From the NCBI RefSeq assembly GCF_001485215.1, contig NZ_BBWW01000001.1, positions 2,294,001 through 2,358,000 on the forward strand: a stretch of DNA of 64,000 nt. Direction: 5' to 3'. Below, piece by piece: positions 16,601-29,151 of the stretch; position 1 is the first letter of the stretch, and every line of letters begins with the position of its first letter. A program made the translations under genes and the position numbers. Origin of the DNA: Leptolyngbya sp. NIES-2104 (lineage in GTDB: Bacteria > Cyanobacteriota > Cyanobacteriia > Leptolyngbyales > Leptolyngbyaceae). Below the pieces are notes generated by a model, which had not been told where the DNA came from, did not search any database, and saw only the letters and a list, made by a program, of their open reading frames with translations.

Positions 16601-17338
16601 CTATGACGATTGAGCCTGCGATCGGGTCTGATGTTCGATTGTTCTGTACAGCATTATCATCATTGCAACACCCGTAATAAATCCATAAACAACTCCTATC
16701 TTTCCGCTCGTTACAGCCGCAACAGAATCATAATTAGGGTCATAAGGACGATTAAACTCATTGAAAAGACCACTTTGAACGGATGAATAATAAATTAGCC
16801 CATTCAATCCTGCGCTCAATGTGGTCGCTACAATCCAAAGAACGGCAGATTTGACGTATTTTCTAATCATTGCAAACTGAAACAATCCAGTGATTCCTCC
16901 ACCAAGGACACTGCCGACGACGAATAAATACTTACTCAACAGCGTAAAACTCTCTACAACAGAGGCGATGTCCGGCGGCGGTGGTACTGAACTACCAAGC
17001 CTACCTAATTGGGAGAGACCTGGGAGAATGGAAACTATCATACTTGCGAGAGCCGTCAGAAACGTTAAGGTCAATCCGATGAGCAAGGAAGCTACCCACC
17101 CGCCAAGCTTAAATCGACGAAAGAAAGCTTGAAAATGCTTTCTGATTAACATTCCCTGGCTCAGACCAAGCACTAACCCGATTAATATCAACATCGCTGG
17201 AACGGAAAGCAGGTCATTATATTGAATCTGATGAGACAGATAGAGACCAATTGAGACGATTGAAAAATTTACCAGAAACCAGATGAGACCAAATTTATAG
17301 ACTACTCTTCTGAATCGAAGTTTTACAGCGTTTTCCAT
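16601..17338 (-). CDS. Multi-pass membrane protein, unknown function
   Basis: About 245 residues with about six hydrophobic helices. The first helix is FGLIWFLVNFSIVSIGLYLS, and later ones include LFVVGSVLGGGITGLFQFAMI. The pattern G-L-S-Q-G-M-L-I-R-K between helices recurs as L-F-Q-F-A-M-I-R-K, so the protein may consist of two related halves. I chose ATG 17338 (MENAVKLRF). No signature ties it to a transporter family. It has no close partner: the flanks are short non-coding DNA and a decayed TA region. Confidence 0.65.
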   Translation of the reverse strand: MENAVKLRFRRVVYKFGLIWFLVNFSIVSIGLYLSHQIQYNDLLSVPAMLILIGLVLGLSQGMLIRKHFQAFFRRFKLGGWVASLLIGLTLTFLTALASMIVSILPGLSQLGRLGSSVPPPPDIASVVESFTLLSKYLFVVGSVLGGGITGLFQFAMIRKYVKSAVLWIVATTLSAGLNGLIYYSSVQSGLFNEFNRPYDPNYDSVAAVTSGKIGVVYGFITGVAMMIMLYRTIEHQTRSQAQSS

Positions 17339-17632
17339 GTTCGTTAGACCTAGTAACAACGGTGAGCGAACCCGTTGATGATGTGCTGCCGTAAGGTGAG
17401 CATCTAGACGAGGCGGAGGAGTTGTGTTAAGAAATATAACAACTTAGAATAGTAATCTGCCAAATACCTTGCAGAAAATTTACAGCATGACTGTATGCTT
17501 CGCTAAGTAGAGATTCTATATCTCTGCTTGGCTCGATGATATGCGTGTGAATGTTGCAGAATTTCGTCATGAAGTCTTCCAGGGAGATAAGCTGTTAAGC
17601 CCTGGTGTAGAACCCTATTCAGAATTAGCGGT
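17339..17632. other. Gene-free stretch before the toxin remnant
   Basis: About 290 bp with no gene I can support. A plus-strand frame from the ATG near 17540 encodes only about 31 residues before a stop. The stretch is less regular than its neighbours and, next to the decayed toxin, may be old degraded coding DNA. Confidence 0.4.
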
Positions 17633-17752
17633 CTAACAATGTACTACGCAGCCAAGGGAACAAGCTAGAAGCTCAAGAACTTCGTCAATTCGTTCTCGCA
17701 ATTGAGCGTTTCGGCGAACTGCACGTTTCAAAGCTCGTCGTGATTCTGGACT
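17633..17752 (-). pseudogene. Decayed RelE/ParE-type toxin fragment
   Basis: On the minus strand, just after the antitoxin gene, a frame reads SPESRRALKRAVRRNAQL, followed by RERIDEVLELLACS. This matches the N-terminal half of RelE/ParE-type toxins, which carry F-x-R-A-(F/L)-K-R-x-V-R-x-N-P-x-L. An in-frame stop (minus strand, 17753-17755) cuts off the start, and the frame ends at 17633 without the C-terminal catalytic half. No ATG is available. The toxin therefore looks dead. Recognition is from family memory. Confidence 0.6.
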
Positions 17753-17766
17753 CTAGGCAATTCTTC

Positions 17767-17973
17767 TCAATCGTCGATCGCAGCAAGAAAGTCAGCAACA
17801 GACCCAAATTGTACATCGCCTTGAGCTACTTCCTCGCGAATTTCTTGAATCTCACGAATCAGCTCTTGCCGACGTACTCGCTTTTGAAATAGGTCTATCA
17901 AAGCAGTCTGATCTTCGAGCGAAAGAGCGTCAATGAGTTCGATCGCGGCTTCAAGCGTTGTAGGTTGATTCAT
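17767..17973 (-). CDS. Antitoxin of an addiction module
   Basis: A 68-residue protein with the addiction-module antitoxin pattern. LEAAIELIDALSLEDQTALIDLFQKRV is the conserved N-terminal helix-turn-helix-like region, followed by RRQELIREIQEIREEVAQGD and a tail ending GSVADFLAAIDD. I chose ATG 17973 (MNQPTTLEA), since the longer frame runs into the apcE terminator. The toxin expected immediately downstream is present only as a broken fragment. The antitoxin itself appears intact. Confidence 0.75.
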   Translation of the reverse strand: MNQPTTLEAAIELIDALSLEDQTALIDLFQKRVRRQELIREIQEIREEVAQGDVQFGSVADFLAAIDD

Positions 17974-18020
17974 TAGCAAACGACCACATTCAACTGTGAA
18001 TCTATCATACCAACTCATAG

Positions 18021-18061
18021 AAAAAGCCCTCGATCGCACAATTGTCGATCGAGGGCTTTTT
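18021..18061. terminator. Bidirectional terminator after apcE
   Basis: A perfect 16-bp stem (AAAAAGCCCTCGATCG and its complement) encloses a 9-base loop. The A-run on one side and the T-run on the other make it a strong Rho-independent terminator in either direction. It lies 12 bp after the apcE stop. The upper stem contains CGATCG, the core of the HIP1 repeat. Confidence 0.93.
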
Positions 18062-18073
18062 CATTCAATCAAT

Positions 18074-21858
<3,785 letters not shown>

Positions 21859-22236
21859 ATGTCGATCGAGAAACTTCAACCCGCGCCGACTCAACAAGTT
21901 GGGGTATATCTGCCCTACTATCCGCAGCAGGGAAAAAAACAGCTTCTACCGTTTGCAATTAGTCTCTATCAGAAAGGTGCTTTAGAAGGAGAGCGCAAAA
22001 TCGAAGGGGGCGATAGTATTCCATTTGTCGCGTCTTGGAATGTATCGACGCTGCCCGCTGATTTATGTCGCTGTCGGATTCAGTTCGAGGGGAATGCGGA
22101 ACTAAGTTATGAAGTGATGATGGCGAATTTTGAATTTGTGGATTTCTTGATTGAAGTGATTCACAATTTCAAGCGCAGTCGCTTGTCGGATTTTTCTCAG
22201 TCGTTTTATCGAAAGCTGCTCAGAATCGACGACTAA
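21859..22236 (+). CDS. Conserved cyanobacterial protein, possibly EbsA
   Basis: A 125-residue soluble protein with features conserved in cyanobacteria: VGVYLPYYPQQGKKQLLPFAISLY, EGERKIEGGDSIPFVASWN and a C-terminal SQSFYRKLL. From memory this resembles EbsA, a small protein needed for type IV pilus assembly and biofilm self-suppression in Synechococcus elongatus. I cannot confirm the match by search, so the symbol is left empty. No catalytic motif is visible. A perfect terminator follows the stop codon. Confidence 0.6.
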   Translation: MSIEKLQPAPTQQVGVYLPYYPQQGKKQLLPFAISLYQKGALEGERKIEGGDSIPFVASWNVSTLPADLCRCRIQFEGNAELSYEVMMANFEFVDFLIEVIHNFKRSRLSDFSQSFYRKLLRIDD

Positions 22237-22257
22237 AGAGAATTTTAAGAATTTTTT

Positions 22258-22294
22258 GAGGGAGCGATTACATCTAATCGCTCCCTCATTTTTT
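22258..22294 (+). terminator. Rho-independent terminator
   Basis: A 12-bp perfect stem (GAGGGAGCGATT/AATCGCTCCCTC) with a six-base loop, followed by ATTTTTT. It ends the transcript of the possible ebsA gene and insulates it from the large repeat element that follows. Confidence 0.95.
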
Positions 22295-22347
22295 AGATGC
22301 GTTCTCGAACTTGACTGGGCGCGAGTGCGATAGAATTCTTAGAGTTA

Positions 22348-22551
22348 AGAGGGTGTTTGAGAAAGTATCGTTCATTGCGTTCACCCGCCCCGGAATGGAA
22401 TTCGGGGCTAACCGAACGAAGTCCACTGAAGGGGACTGCAAGAGACTTAGACAGGTGATTTTAGTTCCCGGAGGGGAACTTCGCACTGTTAGCCCCGAAT
22501 TCCATTCCGGGGCGAGTCATGCGACAAACGATTACTTCTCAAACACCCTCT
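22348..22551. repeat. Nested inverted-repeat element, copy 1 (subfamily A)
   Basis: Outer ends AGAGGGTGTTTGAGAA (22348-22363) and its exact inverse (22536-22551) bracket the element. Inside are two arms, GCCCCGGAATGG...GGGGC and GCCCCGAATTCC...GGGGC, which are complementary to each other and each nearly self-complementary. Between them are two small hairpins, GTCC(A)...GGGGAC near 22421 and GTTCCC...GGGAAC near 22464. It lies between a terminator and the next gene on the same strand. Confidence 0.9.
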
Positions 22552-22583
22552 AAGACGGCTCTTTGAGTAACCGGAGTGAGCGC

Positions 22584-23672
22584 GTGCCTAAGTCTGCCAA
22601 GTATTTATTGATTGGTTCCCTAGAAGCCTACAGTGGCAAGTCTGCTGCGATTTTAGGCATTGCCCACCAACTGAAAGCGCGAGGGCTGGACCTTGCCTAT
22701 GGTAAAGCGCTAGGTGGCGGGTGGGGACAAACCCAGATGGCAGATAGCGATGGCGATATTCAGTTTGTGGCAGAAACAATTCAGTTGAGTGACGATCGAC
22801 TTCAAGCCCCGGTTTTGACGCTGAATTCAGAAACGGTTGAGAATCGATTGAATGGTTCGGATACCCAGGATTATCGGCAAGCGTTGAAAGAGCGATCGCA
22901 AAACCAAAAAGGCGATCTGGTGATTCTTGAAGGTCCTGGAACCCTCAGCGAAGGAAAATTATTCGATTTATCACTGTTGCAAGTTGCCGATACGATTCAA
23001 GCATCGGTCATGCTCGTTGCTCGATTTCATTCGGTGTTGTTGTTGGATGTGATTTTGAGCGCGAAAGAGCAATTAGGCGATCGTTTAATCGGTGTGCTGA
23101 TTAACGATGTGCCAAGGGAGCAAGTTGAAGCGATTAACAATTCCTTCTCCCCATTTTTAGAGAAACAAGGGATTGCGGTGTTTGGAGTGCTGCCGAGCAG
23201 TACTTTACTTAGAAGTGTGAGTGTTGCGGAATTAGTTCATCAGCTTGGTGCAGAAGTGCTGTGTCGGGGCGATCGGCTTGATCATATGGTCGAAAGTTTG
23301 ACGATCGGGGCGATGAACGTGAATTCTGCACTGAAATACTTTCGTGCTCGGCAAAATATGGCAGTAGTGACAGGTGGCGATCGTACTGATTTGCAATTAG
23401 CGGCACTCGAAACTTCAACCCAATGTTTGATTCTGACGGGTCACATTCCACCGACAAAAGACATTATTTCGCGGGCAGAAGATCTAGAAATTCCGATTCT
23501 CTCAGTGGATCTCGATACGCTTACAACGGTTGAAATTATCGAACGGGCATTTGGGGAAGTTCGACTGCAAGAACCGATCAAGTTTCAGTGTATTTGTCAA
23601 ATGATCGAGCAGTATTTTGATAGTGATCGACTGCTTGAGACATTAGGCTTGATGCCTGCTGGAGCGCTTTAG
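22584..23672 (+). CDS. BioD/CobQ-like P-loop and DRTGG domain protein
   Basis: About 362 residues. The N-terminus KYLLIGSLEAYSGKSAAILG carries a deviant P-loop of the BioD/CobB/phosphotransacetylase N-terminal type, with VILEGPGTL as the following strand. The C-terminal half (about residues 210-330) is a DRTGG-like domain. Such proteins resemble the regulatory N-terminal half of long phosphate acetyltransferases but lack the catalytic part; their role is unknown. I prefer GTG 22584 (VPKSAKYLL) because GGAG lies 7 bases upstream. A TTG at 22563 is the alternative. Confidence 0.75.
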   Translation: MPKSAKYLLIGSLEAYSGKSAAILGIAHQLKARGLDLAYGKALGGGWGQTQMADSDGDIQFVAETIQLSDDRLQAPVLTLNSETVENRLNGSDTQDYRQALKERSQNQKGDLVILEGPGTLSEGKLFDLSLLQVADTIQASVMLVARFHSVLLLDVILSAKEQLGDRLIGVLINDVPREQVEAINNSFSPFLEKQGIAVFGVLPSSTLLRSVSVAELVHQLGAEVLCRGDRLDHMVESLTIGAMNVNSALKYFRARQNMAVVTGGDRTDLQLAALETSTQCLILTGHIPPTKDIISRAEDLEIPILSVDLDTLTTVEIIERAFGEVRLQEPIKFQCICQMIEQYFDSDRLLETLGLMPAGAL

Positions 23673-23762
23673 TAGCAGCTTGATGCTGTCATCCTTGTTG
23701 AGGAGTACGATCGCATCGGTTTTCTCAAGTACAATCGAGGCAGAGCAAATGCTGAGAGTACT

Positions 23763-24017
23763 ATGAGTTCTGAATCGCTGGTGATTGAAAAATTAAAGAT
23801 GCTTTCACCCGAACGGCAGCAAGAGGTCTTAGATTTCATTGAGTTTCTGCAACAAAAAGACCAATCACAGGCGGCTGATGATCAAACAGCGCAGTTAGAT
23901 AACTTCAAATCTGACTGGATATCTGATCCATTTTTTGGAATTTGGCGCGATCGTGAAGATTTAGAAGATAGTGCTACTTGGGTCAGACAAATTCGCCAGC
24001 AGCACTGGAACCGCTAG
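23763..24017 (+). CDS. VapB-type antitoxin (DUF2281-like)
   Basis: An 84-residue antitoxin of the DUF2281 type: VIEKLKMLSPERQQEVLDFIEFLQQK is the characteristic N-terminal helix pair. The C-terminal half (WISDPFFGIWRDREDLEDS) is the toxin-binding tail. It ends one base before the ATG of a PIN-domain toxin gene, so the two form a classic type II pair in which the antitoxin blocks the toxin and represses the operon. Confidence 0.88.
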   Translation: MSSESLVIEKLKMLSPERQQEVLDFIEFLQQKDQSQAADDQTAQLDNFKSDWISDPFFGIWRDREDLEDSATWVRQIRQQHWNR

Positions 24018-24018
24018 G

Positions 24019-24408
24019 ATGTCGCAGGTTATTCTAATCGATTCCGATATTTTGATTGATTACAGTCGGGGAATGATTGCAACGGGTGAATATCTCGCAA
24101 CATCGGCTGTAACGACAACGCTTGCGATCAGTGTCGTAACGCAGATGGAAATTATTGTAGGTTGTCGTGATAAACGATCACTTCAAGCAGCAGAAAAGTT
24201 TCTCGCAAGGTTTGAAGTGATTCCAGTCAATGAAGCGGTTTCGCATCAAGCCGTTGAACTGCTTCGCCAATATTATCTGAGTCACAGTTTGCTGATTCCA
24301 GACGCGCTAATTGCAGCAACCGCAATTTCATACAATTACCCACTTGTGACGAAGAACCAGCGCGATTTTCGGTTTATTTCAGGTGTCACATTATTACCGC
24401 CTCCCTAG
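24019..24408 (+). CDS. VapC-type PIN-domain toxin
   Basis: A 129-residue PIN-domain ribonuclease. The acidic metal-binding residues are in place: Asp in LIDSDILIDYSRG, Glu in VTQMEIIVG and Asp in LLIPDALIAATAI, with a late TKNQRDF motif. It would cleave specific RNAs when freed from its antitoxin. I chose ATG 24019 (MSQVILIDSD), one base after the antitoxin stop; the longer frame overlaps the antitoxin. Its last four bases overlap the end of tyrA on the other strand. All active-site residues are intact. Confidence 0.9.
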   Translation: MSQVILIDSDILIDYSRGMIATGEYLATSAVTTTLAISVVTQMEIIVGCRDKRSLQAAEKFLARFEVIPVNEAVSHQAVELLRQYYLSHSLLIPDALIAATAISYNYPLVTKNQRDFRFISGVTLLPPP

Positions 24409-25241
24409 AGAAACGTCGATCGCATTTCCTGAGTCCGTATTAACAGTGCTTCTAAGGCTTTCCAGTCTTCCTGTTCAATCAGTGCAATGATTTGATCGAT
24501 TTCTGCTCGATAGGTGTGGAGCGATCGCAAAACTTCCGATCGATTGTACTGTGCCATCATTAGTCCTAATTCTGGATTGCCGCCACCAACGCGACTTGTA
24601 TCGCGAAATCCAGAACTCGCTAAAGCTTGAGCAAGTTTTAAGACTGTGGAATCTGACTCATTTAAACAAGCAGAAATTAAACTCGCGCTGACCATCACTG
24701 GAAGGTGAGAAATCCAGGCAACGGCTCGATCGTGATCTTCGGGCTGACAGTGAAATAATTTCACCTGCAATGGACGTAATAGCGATTCGATTCGATCAAT
24801 CGCATCTCTAGGCGTTTCCTCAGTCGGAGTCAAAACATAAGGATTTCCCGCAAACAATCCATGTACAGCGGCTTCGATGCCACTTTCTGCGGTGCCTGCC
24901 ATCGGATGACCGCCAACGAAATTTTTCCACATCGGTGAAATATTTTTGACGATCGATGCTTTAACTGAGCCAACATCGGTTAAAACGGTGTCTGAAGCGA
25001 TACACGGAATCAATTGTTCAATCGTAGGAACCAAATGCACGATCGGGGTACAGACAAAAATCGCATCGGTATCCGCCAAGAGCGACAAATCCGTTTCGGC
25101 TGCATCGACTGCACCACGGACAACCGCAATTTCACAGGTTCGGGATTTGCGGCTGACTCCGAGAACGGTGTGACCTTGCGATCGCAAATCCAATCCCAGC
25201 GATCCGCCGATCAATCCCAAGCCCACGATTCCGATTTGCAT
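24405..25241 (-). CDS. tyrA: Prephenate/arogenate dehydrogenase
   Basis: A 278-residue TyrA-type dehydrogenase in tyrosine synthesis. The Rossmann motif GIVGLGLIGGSLGLDL starts the protein, VLTDVGSVKASIV and FVGGHPMAGTAESGIEAA are the substrate-binding signatures, and FRDTSRVGGGNPELG is in the C-terminal helical domain. In cyanobacteria the preferred substrate is usually arogenate with NADP; the sequence alone does not decide. No ACT or chorismate mutase domain is fused. The 3' end overlaps that of the VapC gene. Confidence 0.93.
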   Translation of the reverse strand: MQIGIVGLGLIGGSLGLDLRSQGHTVLGVSRKSRTCEIAVVRGAVDAAETDLSLLADTDAIFVCTPIVHLVPTIEQLIPCIASDTVLTDVGSVKASIVKNISPMWKNFVGGHPMAGTAESGIEAAVHGLFAGNPYVLTPTEETPRDAIDRIESLLRPLQVKLFHCQPEDHDRAVAWISHLPVMVSASLISACLNESDSTVLKLAQALASSGFRDTSRVGGGNPELGLMMAQYNRSEVLRSLHTYRAEIDQIIALIEQEDWKALEALLIRTQEMRSTFL

Positions 25242-25335
25242 CGCCTATTCTCCCAACGTCCTACGAGGTCATTCTGATCTACATCTGGGTACGTTAGCGC
25301 TAAATTCGCCCGAATTTTTTTAGGACAGTGAAGGA

Positions 25336-26826
25336 ATGAACGTTGAGGAACTGCTCGAACACTATGCTGCGGATCTCCGAGAATTTTCGGGGCTGAACCT
25401 CAGCGGGGTCAATCTTCCAGGGGTGAATTTAAGTCGATCGATCTTTGTGCAAGCCAATTTCAACGCGGCAAAACTAACGAGCGCCGATTTTAGTCATTCG
25501 GTTTGTCAAACTGCGAATTTTCACGGCGCGAATTTGACTTTGGCAGATTTTAGCTATACCGATCTTCAGAATGCGGATTTGAGCAAGGCGGAACTCACCC
25601 GGACTGACTTTAGTATGGCGAATTTACAAGGCGCGAATCTAAGTTATGCAGATTTACGCGATGCCAAATTGCGCTGCGTCAATCTCGATCGAGCAAACCT
25701 CAGTCGAGCAGATTTACGCTACGCCAAACTGATTTCTGCAAATTTACAGCGGACAAATTTCACCAGTAGCGATTTGAGCAGTACCGATCTTTCTGGAGCA
25801 GATTTACGCGATGCAGAACTGAGACAGACAACACTCAATCGGGCGAATTTACAGGGCGCGAACTTGCAGGGAGCGAATTTACGCTGGGCGGATTTAAGTG
25901 GGGCAAATTTGCGCTGGGCGGATTTGACCGGAGCGAAACTTAGTGGCGCGAATTTGACCGGAGCAGATTTGTCTCATGCCACGCTGCTAGATGCGACTTT
26001 GGTTCATGTAGATTTAACGCGATCGAATCTTGGGTTTGTCGATTGGCGAGGGGCAGATCTCAGCGGTTCTAATCTCACAGGCGCAAAACTCTACGCAGTT
26101 TCACCATTCGGTGTGAAAACGGCTGGCACCGTTTGCCGCTGGATTGATCTGAGTCAGAACGGCGATCAAAGCCAGATTTATCAGTTTTTCAGTAATGATC
26201 CGAGCGAGTATTTTCATTCAACGCCGCCAACAGTTGAGATTGTGATTGACGATCGCTTAACTCCGGATGCTCATTGTGCGTTAGCGGTCGCGTATCAACA
26301 ATTTGCACGACAAGGAAAAGCGATCGCGCCCCCTCAGATCCAAATTCACAAGCGGCGGACGGTTTTGAGGTTTGAACTCGATCGCAACGAAGATCTTTTT
26401 TGGACAGCCTTTGTAGCAATTCTGCCGTTCACCGATGCAACTTTAACTCAGAAAGCTTTGATTCATCTGCTGCGATCGATTTCAACTGAAACCATCAGTG
26501 ATGTTCCGCATGGAGTTCAGATTCTGCATTCACTTGTGACCAGTCTGAGTCAATCCATTCAGAAATTAGACACGACGAAACTACTGCAAGTGATTCCGAT
26601 CGCGATTCAAAAGATTCGATTTTTCCAGGCTCCGACCCGATCAACTTTACTAAATTCGGCAAATCGAGCGATTGCCCTTTACGACAATCCGCAGTTTGGC
26701 AAACGTCGAATTAAATATGCGGAATCGGAAGAAGAATTTGCCTTTTTGACTCAACCCACACTGTTTGTGCCGCCGACGCAGAAAGAAGTGATCGAATTTC
26801 TTCAGGGATTTAGCGATCGTTCATAA
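25336..26826 (+). CDS. Pentapeptide-repeat protein with novel C-terminal domain
   Basis: A 496-residue protein. Residues about 15-260 are nearly continuous A(D/N)Lxx pentapeptides forming a right-handed quadrilateral beta-helix. The C-terminal 230 residues (from VKTAGTVCRWIDL) are different: they include VEIVIDDRLTPDAHCALAVAYQQFARQG and then mainly alpha-helical sequence ending FLQGFSDRS. I do not recognise that domain. Cytoplasmic by sequence. The function of such proteins in cyanobacteria is generally unknown. It is divergent from tyrA and not in an operon. Confidence 0.85.
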   Translation: MNVEELLEHYAADLREFSGLNLSGVNLPGVNLSRSIFVQANFNAAKLTSADFSHSVCQTANFHGANLTLADFSYTDLQNADLSKAELTRTDFSMANLQGANLSYADLRDAKLRCVNLDRANLSRADLRYAKLISANLQRTNFTSSDLSSTDLSGADLRDAELRQTTLNRANLQGANLQGANLRWADLSGANLRWADLTGAKLSGANLTGADLSHATLLDATLVHVDLTRSNLGFVDWRGADLSGSNLTGAKLYAVSPFGVKTAGTVCRWIDLSQNGDQSQIYQFFSNDPSEYFHSTPPTVEIVIDDRLTPDAHCALAVAYQQFARQGKAIAPPQIQIHKRRTVLRFELDRNEDLFWTAFVAILPFTDATLTQKALIHLLRSISTETISDVPHGVQILHSLVTSLSQSIQKLDTTKLLQVIPIAIQKIRFFQAPTRSTLLNSANRAIALYDNPQFGKRRIKYAESEEEFAFLTQPTLFVPPTQKEVIEFLQGFSDRS

Positions 26827-26901
26827 TTTCTGCTAATTTCCGGCTCGACTTGGTAAATTGGACAATAGTACAACCTCCATTCGATCGAGCGGGAATTGTT
26901 T

Positions 26902-29028
26902 ATGCTGAAAAAGAATCAATCAGTTTTTGCTTTTCTCTTGGGCGGCTTTCTCGTCTGCTCCGTGCCTACAAGCTCGATCACGGTTGCTCAGGCACAGCAA
27001 ACTCCGCAGCAAGAACTAACGCAACTGAAACAGCAGCAGCAATTAAGGTCGCAAGTCGAAGACGAGATCGATCGCGCTTTATCCCGTTCAAGTTTGTTAC
27101 TAAACATTGCGCTGATCACTCTAACGGTCTTCCCGATCGCGATCATGGTCGCGTTATGGAAATTCCGCCGGATTATCATTCGCGAAATTGTCGATCGTGG
27201 ACTTGCACAGCTTCAGCACCTTTCAGAAGTCGAACATCAGTTACAAGATGTCCAGCGAGAAGCTGAAGGCAGAATTCAACAATCTCGTGAGGTGATTGAT
27301 CAACTTGAACGAGAAGTTCAAGCCTTACAGCAGAGAATTTCAGAAGATGCGGAAAGTTTAACCGGATTGACTTCGCAGTTGTCGCGATCGCAATCTGAAC
27401 TCCTCGCCGGACTCGAAACGCAGGTGAATCTCTCGAAGCGTGAACTAGAAAAGCTTTCCTCAGATTTTGTGGCGCATCTCTCAATGCTACAAACCGATGC
27501 AAATGAGCAGACGAGCATTGCCGTTGATCGCTTTAACGAAGTTCGCGATCAGTTAGTTGCACAACTAGACGAAATCGAAGCCTTCGCGACGACTCAGCAA
27601 CACTTAACACAGGAACATCTAAGCCGCTCACAGACGGCATTTACAACACACCTGGACGAGCTTCAATCGGATGTTCAGCAGCAACGCGATCAAACGCTGC
27701 AACGATTGGCGCAATTCGAGCAGGATTACATCACGCAGCTTTCAGACGCGCAGACCGACACAGAAGATCGGCGCAATCAACTATTAGAAGATTTGCGCCA
27801 TCTCAAGAGCGAATTTGCTTCACAGCTTGCTGAATTTCACACCGATAGCCAACACCAACGCGATCGCATTCGTGAACAAATCGAACAATTAGAATCTGAG
27901 CTTTCTGGAACGGCAACCGAAGTACGATCGAGCTTAGAACAGCGCCAAAAACAGCTTCAAGACGATCTGACTCAGAAAGAAACGGAAGTGCGATCGCAGC
28001 TTGATCTCCATCAGAAACGAGTTCAGGAAGATCTTGATCAGAAAGAAACGGAAGTGCGATCGCAGCTTGATCTCCATCAAAAACAGCTTCAAAACGATCT
28101 GACTCAAAGACAATCCGAAGTGTTATCACAGTTCTCTGAGTTGGAAACGACTGCAATTCAAGGCAGAACGAACTTCCTCGACAAGCTACGATTGCTTGAT
28201 TCGGATGCAGTACAACAAAAACAAGCTATTTTTAACAAACTTCAACAGTTAGAGATTGAATTTGTTTCTCAACTTTCAGGACTGCGGGAACAAGCACAAA
28301 ATCGCCGTCCTGCACCTGTTGAAACTCCTGTTATCGAACAATCCTCTGATTTTGAGCAGGCTGAAGCATTGTTTAAATCCGGTCAATTTGAAGACGCGAT
28401 CGCGCATTACGATCGTGCCTTAAAAAACCAATCGAACAATCCTGAACTGTGGCTGAGACGCGGATTAGCGCTCGGACGATTGAAACAATTCAAAGAAGCG
28501 ATCGCCTCTTACGATCGAGCGATTCAACTTGAGCCGGATTATTCAGAAGCTTGGTGCGATCGCGGGGTTGCCCTCGGTAAATTACAACGCCACGAAGAAG
28601 CCTTCCGCTCCTTCAATCAAGCAGTGCAGATTCGCCCCAAAGACTCGATCGCCTGGCTCAATCGAGGACTTGCCCTTCAGATGTTAGGTCGATACTCCGA
28701 AGCGCTTGCCTCATTCGATGAAGCCCTGAAACTCGATTCTGAAGCATACAAAGTGTGGAACTATCGCGGCTACCTCTTAGTACAGCTAGAACGCGATCGC
28801 GATGCACTCGAAAGTTTCGATTTCGCGATCGACATTCAGCCGAAATACGCCCCTGCTTACTACAACAAAGCGATTTGTTATGCACTTCAGGGACATACCC
28901 AAGCTGCCATTGAGAACCTCGAAGAAGCGATTCGATTGAATCCCCGCTATCGAGACGATGCCAAAAACGACCCGGAATTCGAGCAAATCATGAACGATCG
29001 ACGCTTCCGCCAACTGATTGAACACTAA
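26902..29028 (+). CDS. Coiled-coil and TPR membrane protein
   Basis: About 708 residues. A signal-like N-terminus (MLKKNQSVFAFLLGGFLVC) ends near AQA, then a hydrophobic segment ALITLTVFPIAIMVALW-like near residue 80 gives a membrane anchor. Residues about 100-480 are a long, polar coiled coil rich in E, Q, R and L, containing a 22-residue tandem repeat. The last 220 residues are about six TPR units (WLRRGLALGRLKQFKEAIAS and relatives). It probably forms a large scaffold on the membrane. I chose ATG 26902; a TTG at 26896 is possible. Confidence 0.8.
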   Translation: MLKKNQSVFAFLLGGFLVCSVPTSSITVAQAQQTPQQELTQLKQQQQLRSQVEDEIDRALSRSSLLLNIALITLTVFPIAIMVALWKFRRIIIREIVDRGLAQLQHLSEVEHQLQDVQREAEGRIQQSREVIDQLEREVQALQQRISEDAESLTGLTSQLSRSQSELLAGLETQVNLSKRELEKLSSDFVAHLSMLQTDANEQTSIAVDRFNEVRDQLVAQLDEIEAFATTQQHLTQEHLSRSQTAFTTHLDELQSDVQQQRDQTLQRLAQFEQDYITQLSDAQTDTEDRRNQLLEDLRHLKSEFASQLAEFHTDSQHQRDRIREQIEQLESELSGTATEVRSSLEQRQKQLQDDLTQKETEVRSQLDLHQKRVQEDLDQKETEVRSQLDLHQKQLQNDLTQRQSEVLSQFSELETTAIQGRTNFLDKLRLLDSDAVQQKQAIFNKLQQLEIEFVSQLSGLREQAQNRRPAPVETPVIEQSSDFEQAEALFKSGQFEDAIAHYDRALKNQSNNPELWLRRGLALGRLKQFKEAIASYDRAIQLEPDYSEAWCDRGVALGKLQRHEEAFRSFNQAVQIRPKDSIAWLNRGLALQMLGRYSEALASFDEALKLDSEAYKVWNYRGYLLVQLERDRDALESFDFAIDIQPKYAPAYYNKAICYALQGHTQAAIENLEEAIRLNPRYRDDAKNDPEFEQIMNDRRFRQLIEH
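27964..28161 (+). repeat. 66-bp tandem repeat inside the coiled-coil gene
   Basis: Two nearly identical 66-bp units start at 27964 and 28030, and a third, more diverged, unit starts at 28096. Each encodes 22 residues (DLTQKETEVRSQLDLHQK...). The unit length of 22 is two 11-residue coiled-coil periods. High DNA identity suggests recent internal duplication. Confidence 0.9.
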
Positions 29029-29151
29029 GATAAAAACCTATAAATCAAGCAAAATTATGGATCGGCGTGATTGGCACCCTCGTCCTGTATTGGATTTTGG
29101 TGAATGTTCTGATTTAGAATCGAGGGCGTTGCCTTCTAAGATTCAGTACAG

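Noticed and set aside
17540-17635. Plus-strand frame of about 31 codons beside the toxin remnant
   Set aside because: Too short, ends at once, no family; the minus-strand toxin similarity explains the adjoining part better.
23971-24018. Longer N-terminus for the VapC gene
   Set aside because: It would overlap the antitoxin gene; the ATG one base after the antitoxin stop is the typical arrangement.
26850-27266. Plus-strand frame of 138 codons over the start of the coiled-coil gene
   Set aside because: Out of frame with the signal peptide and coiled coil; irregular translation.
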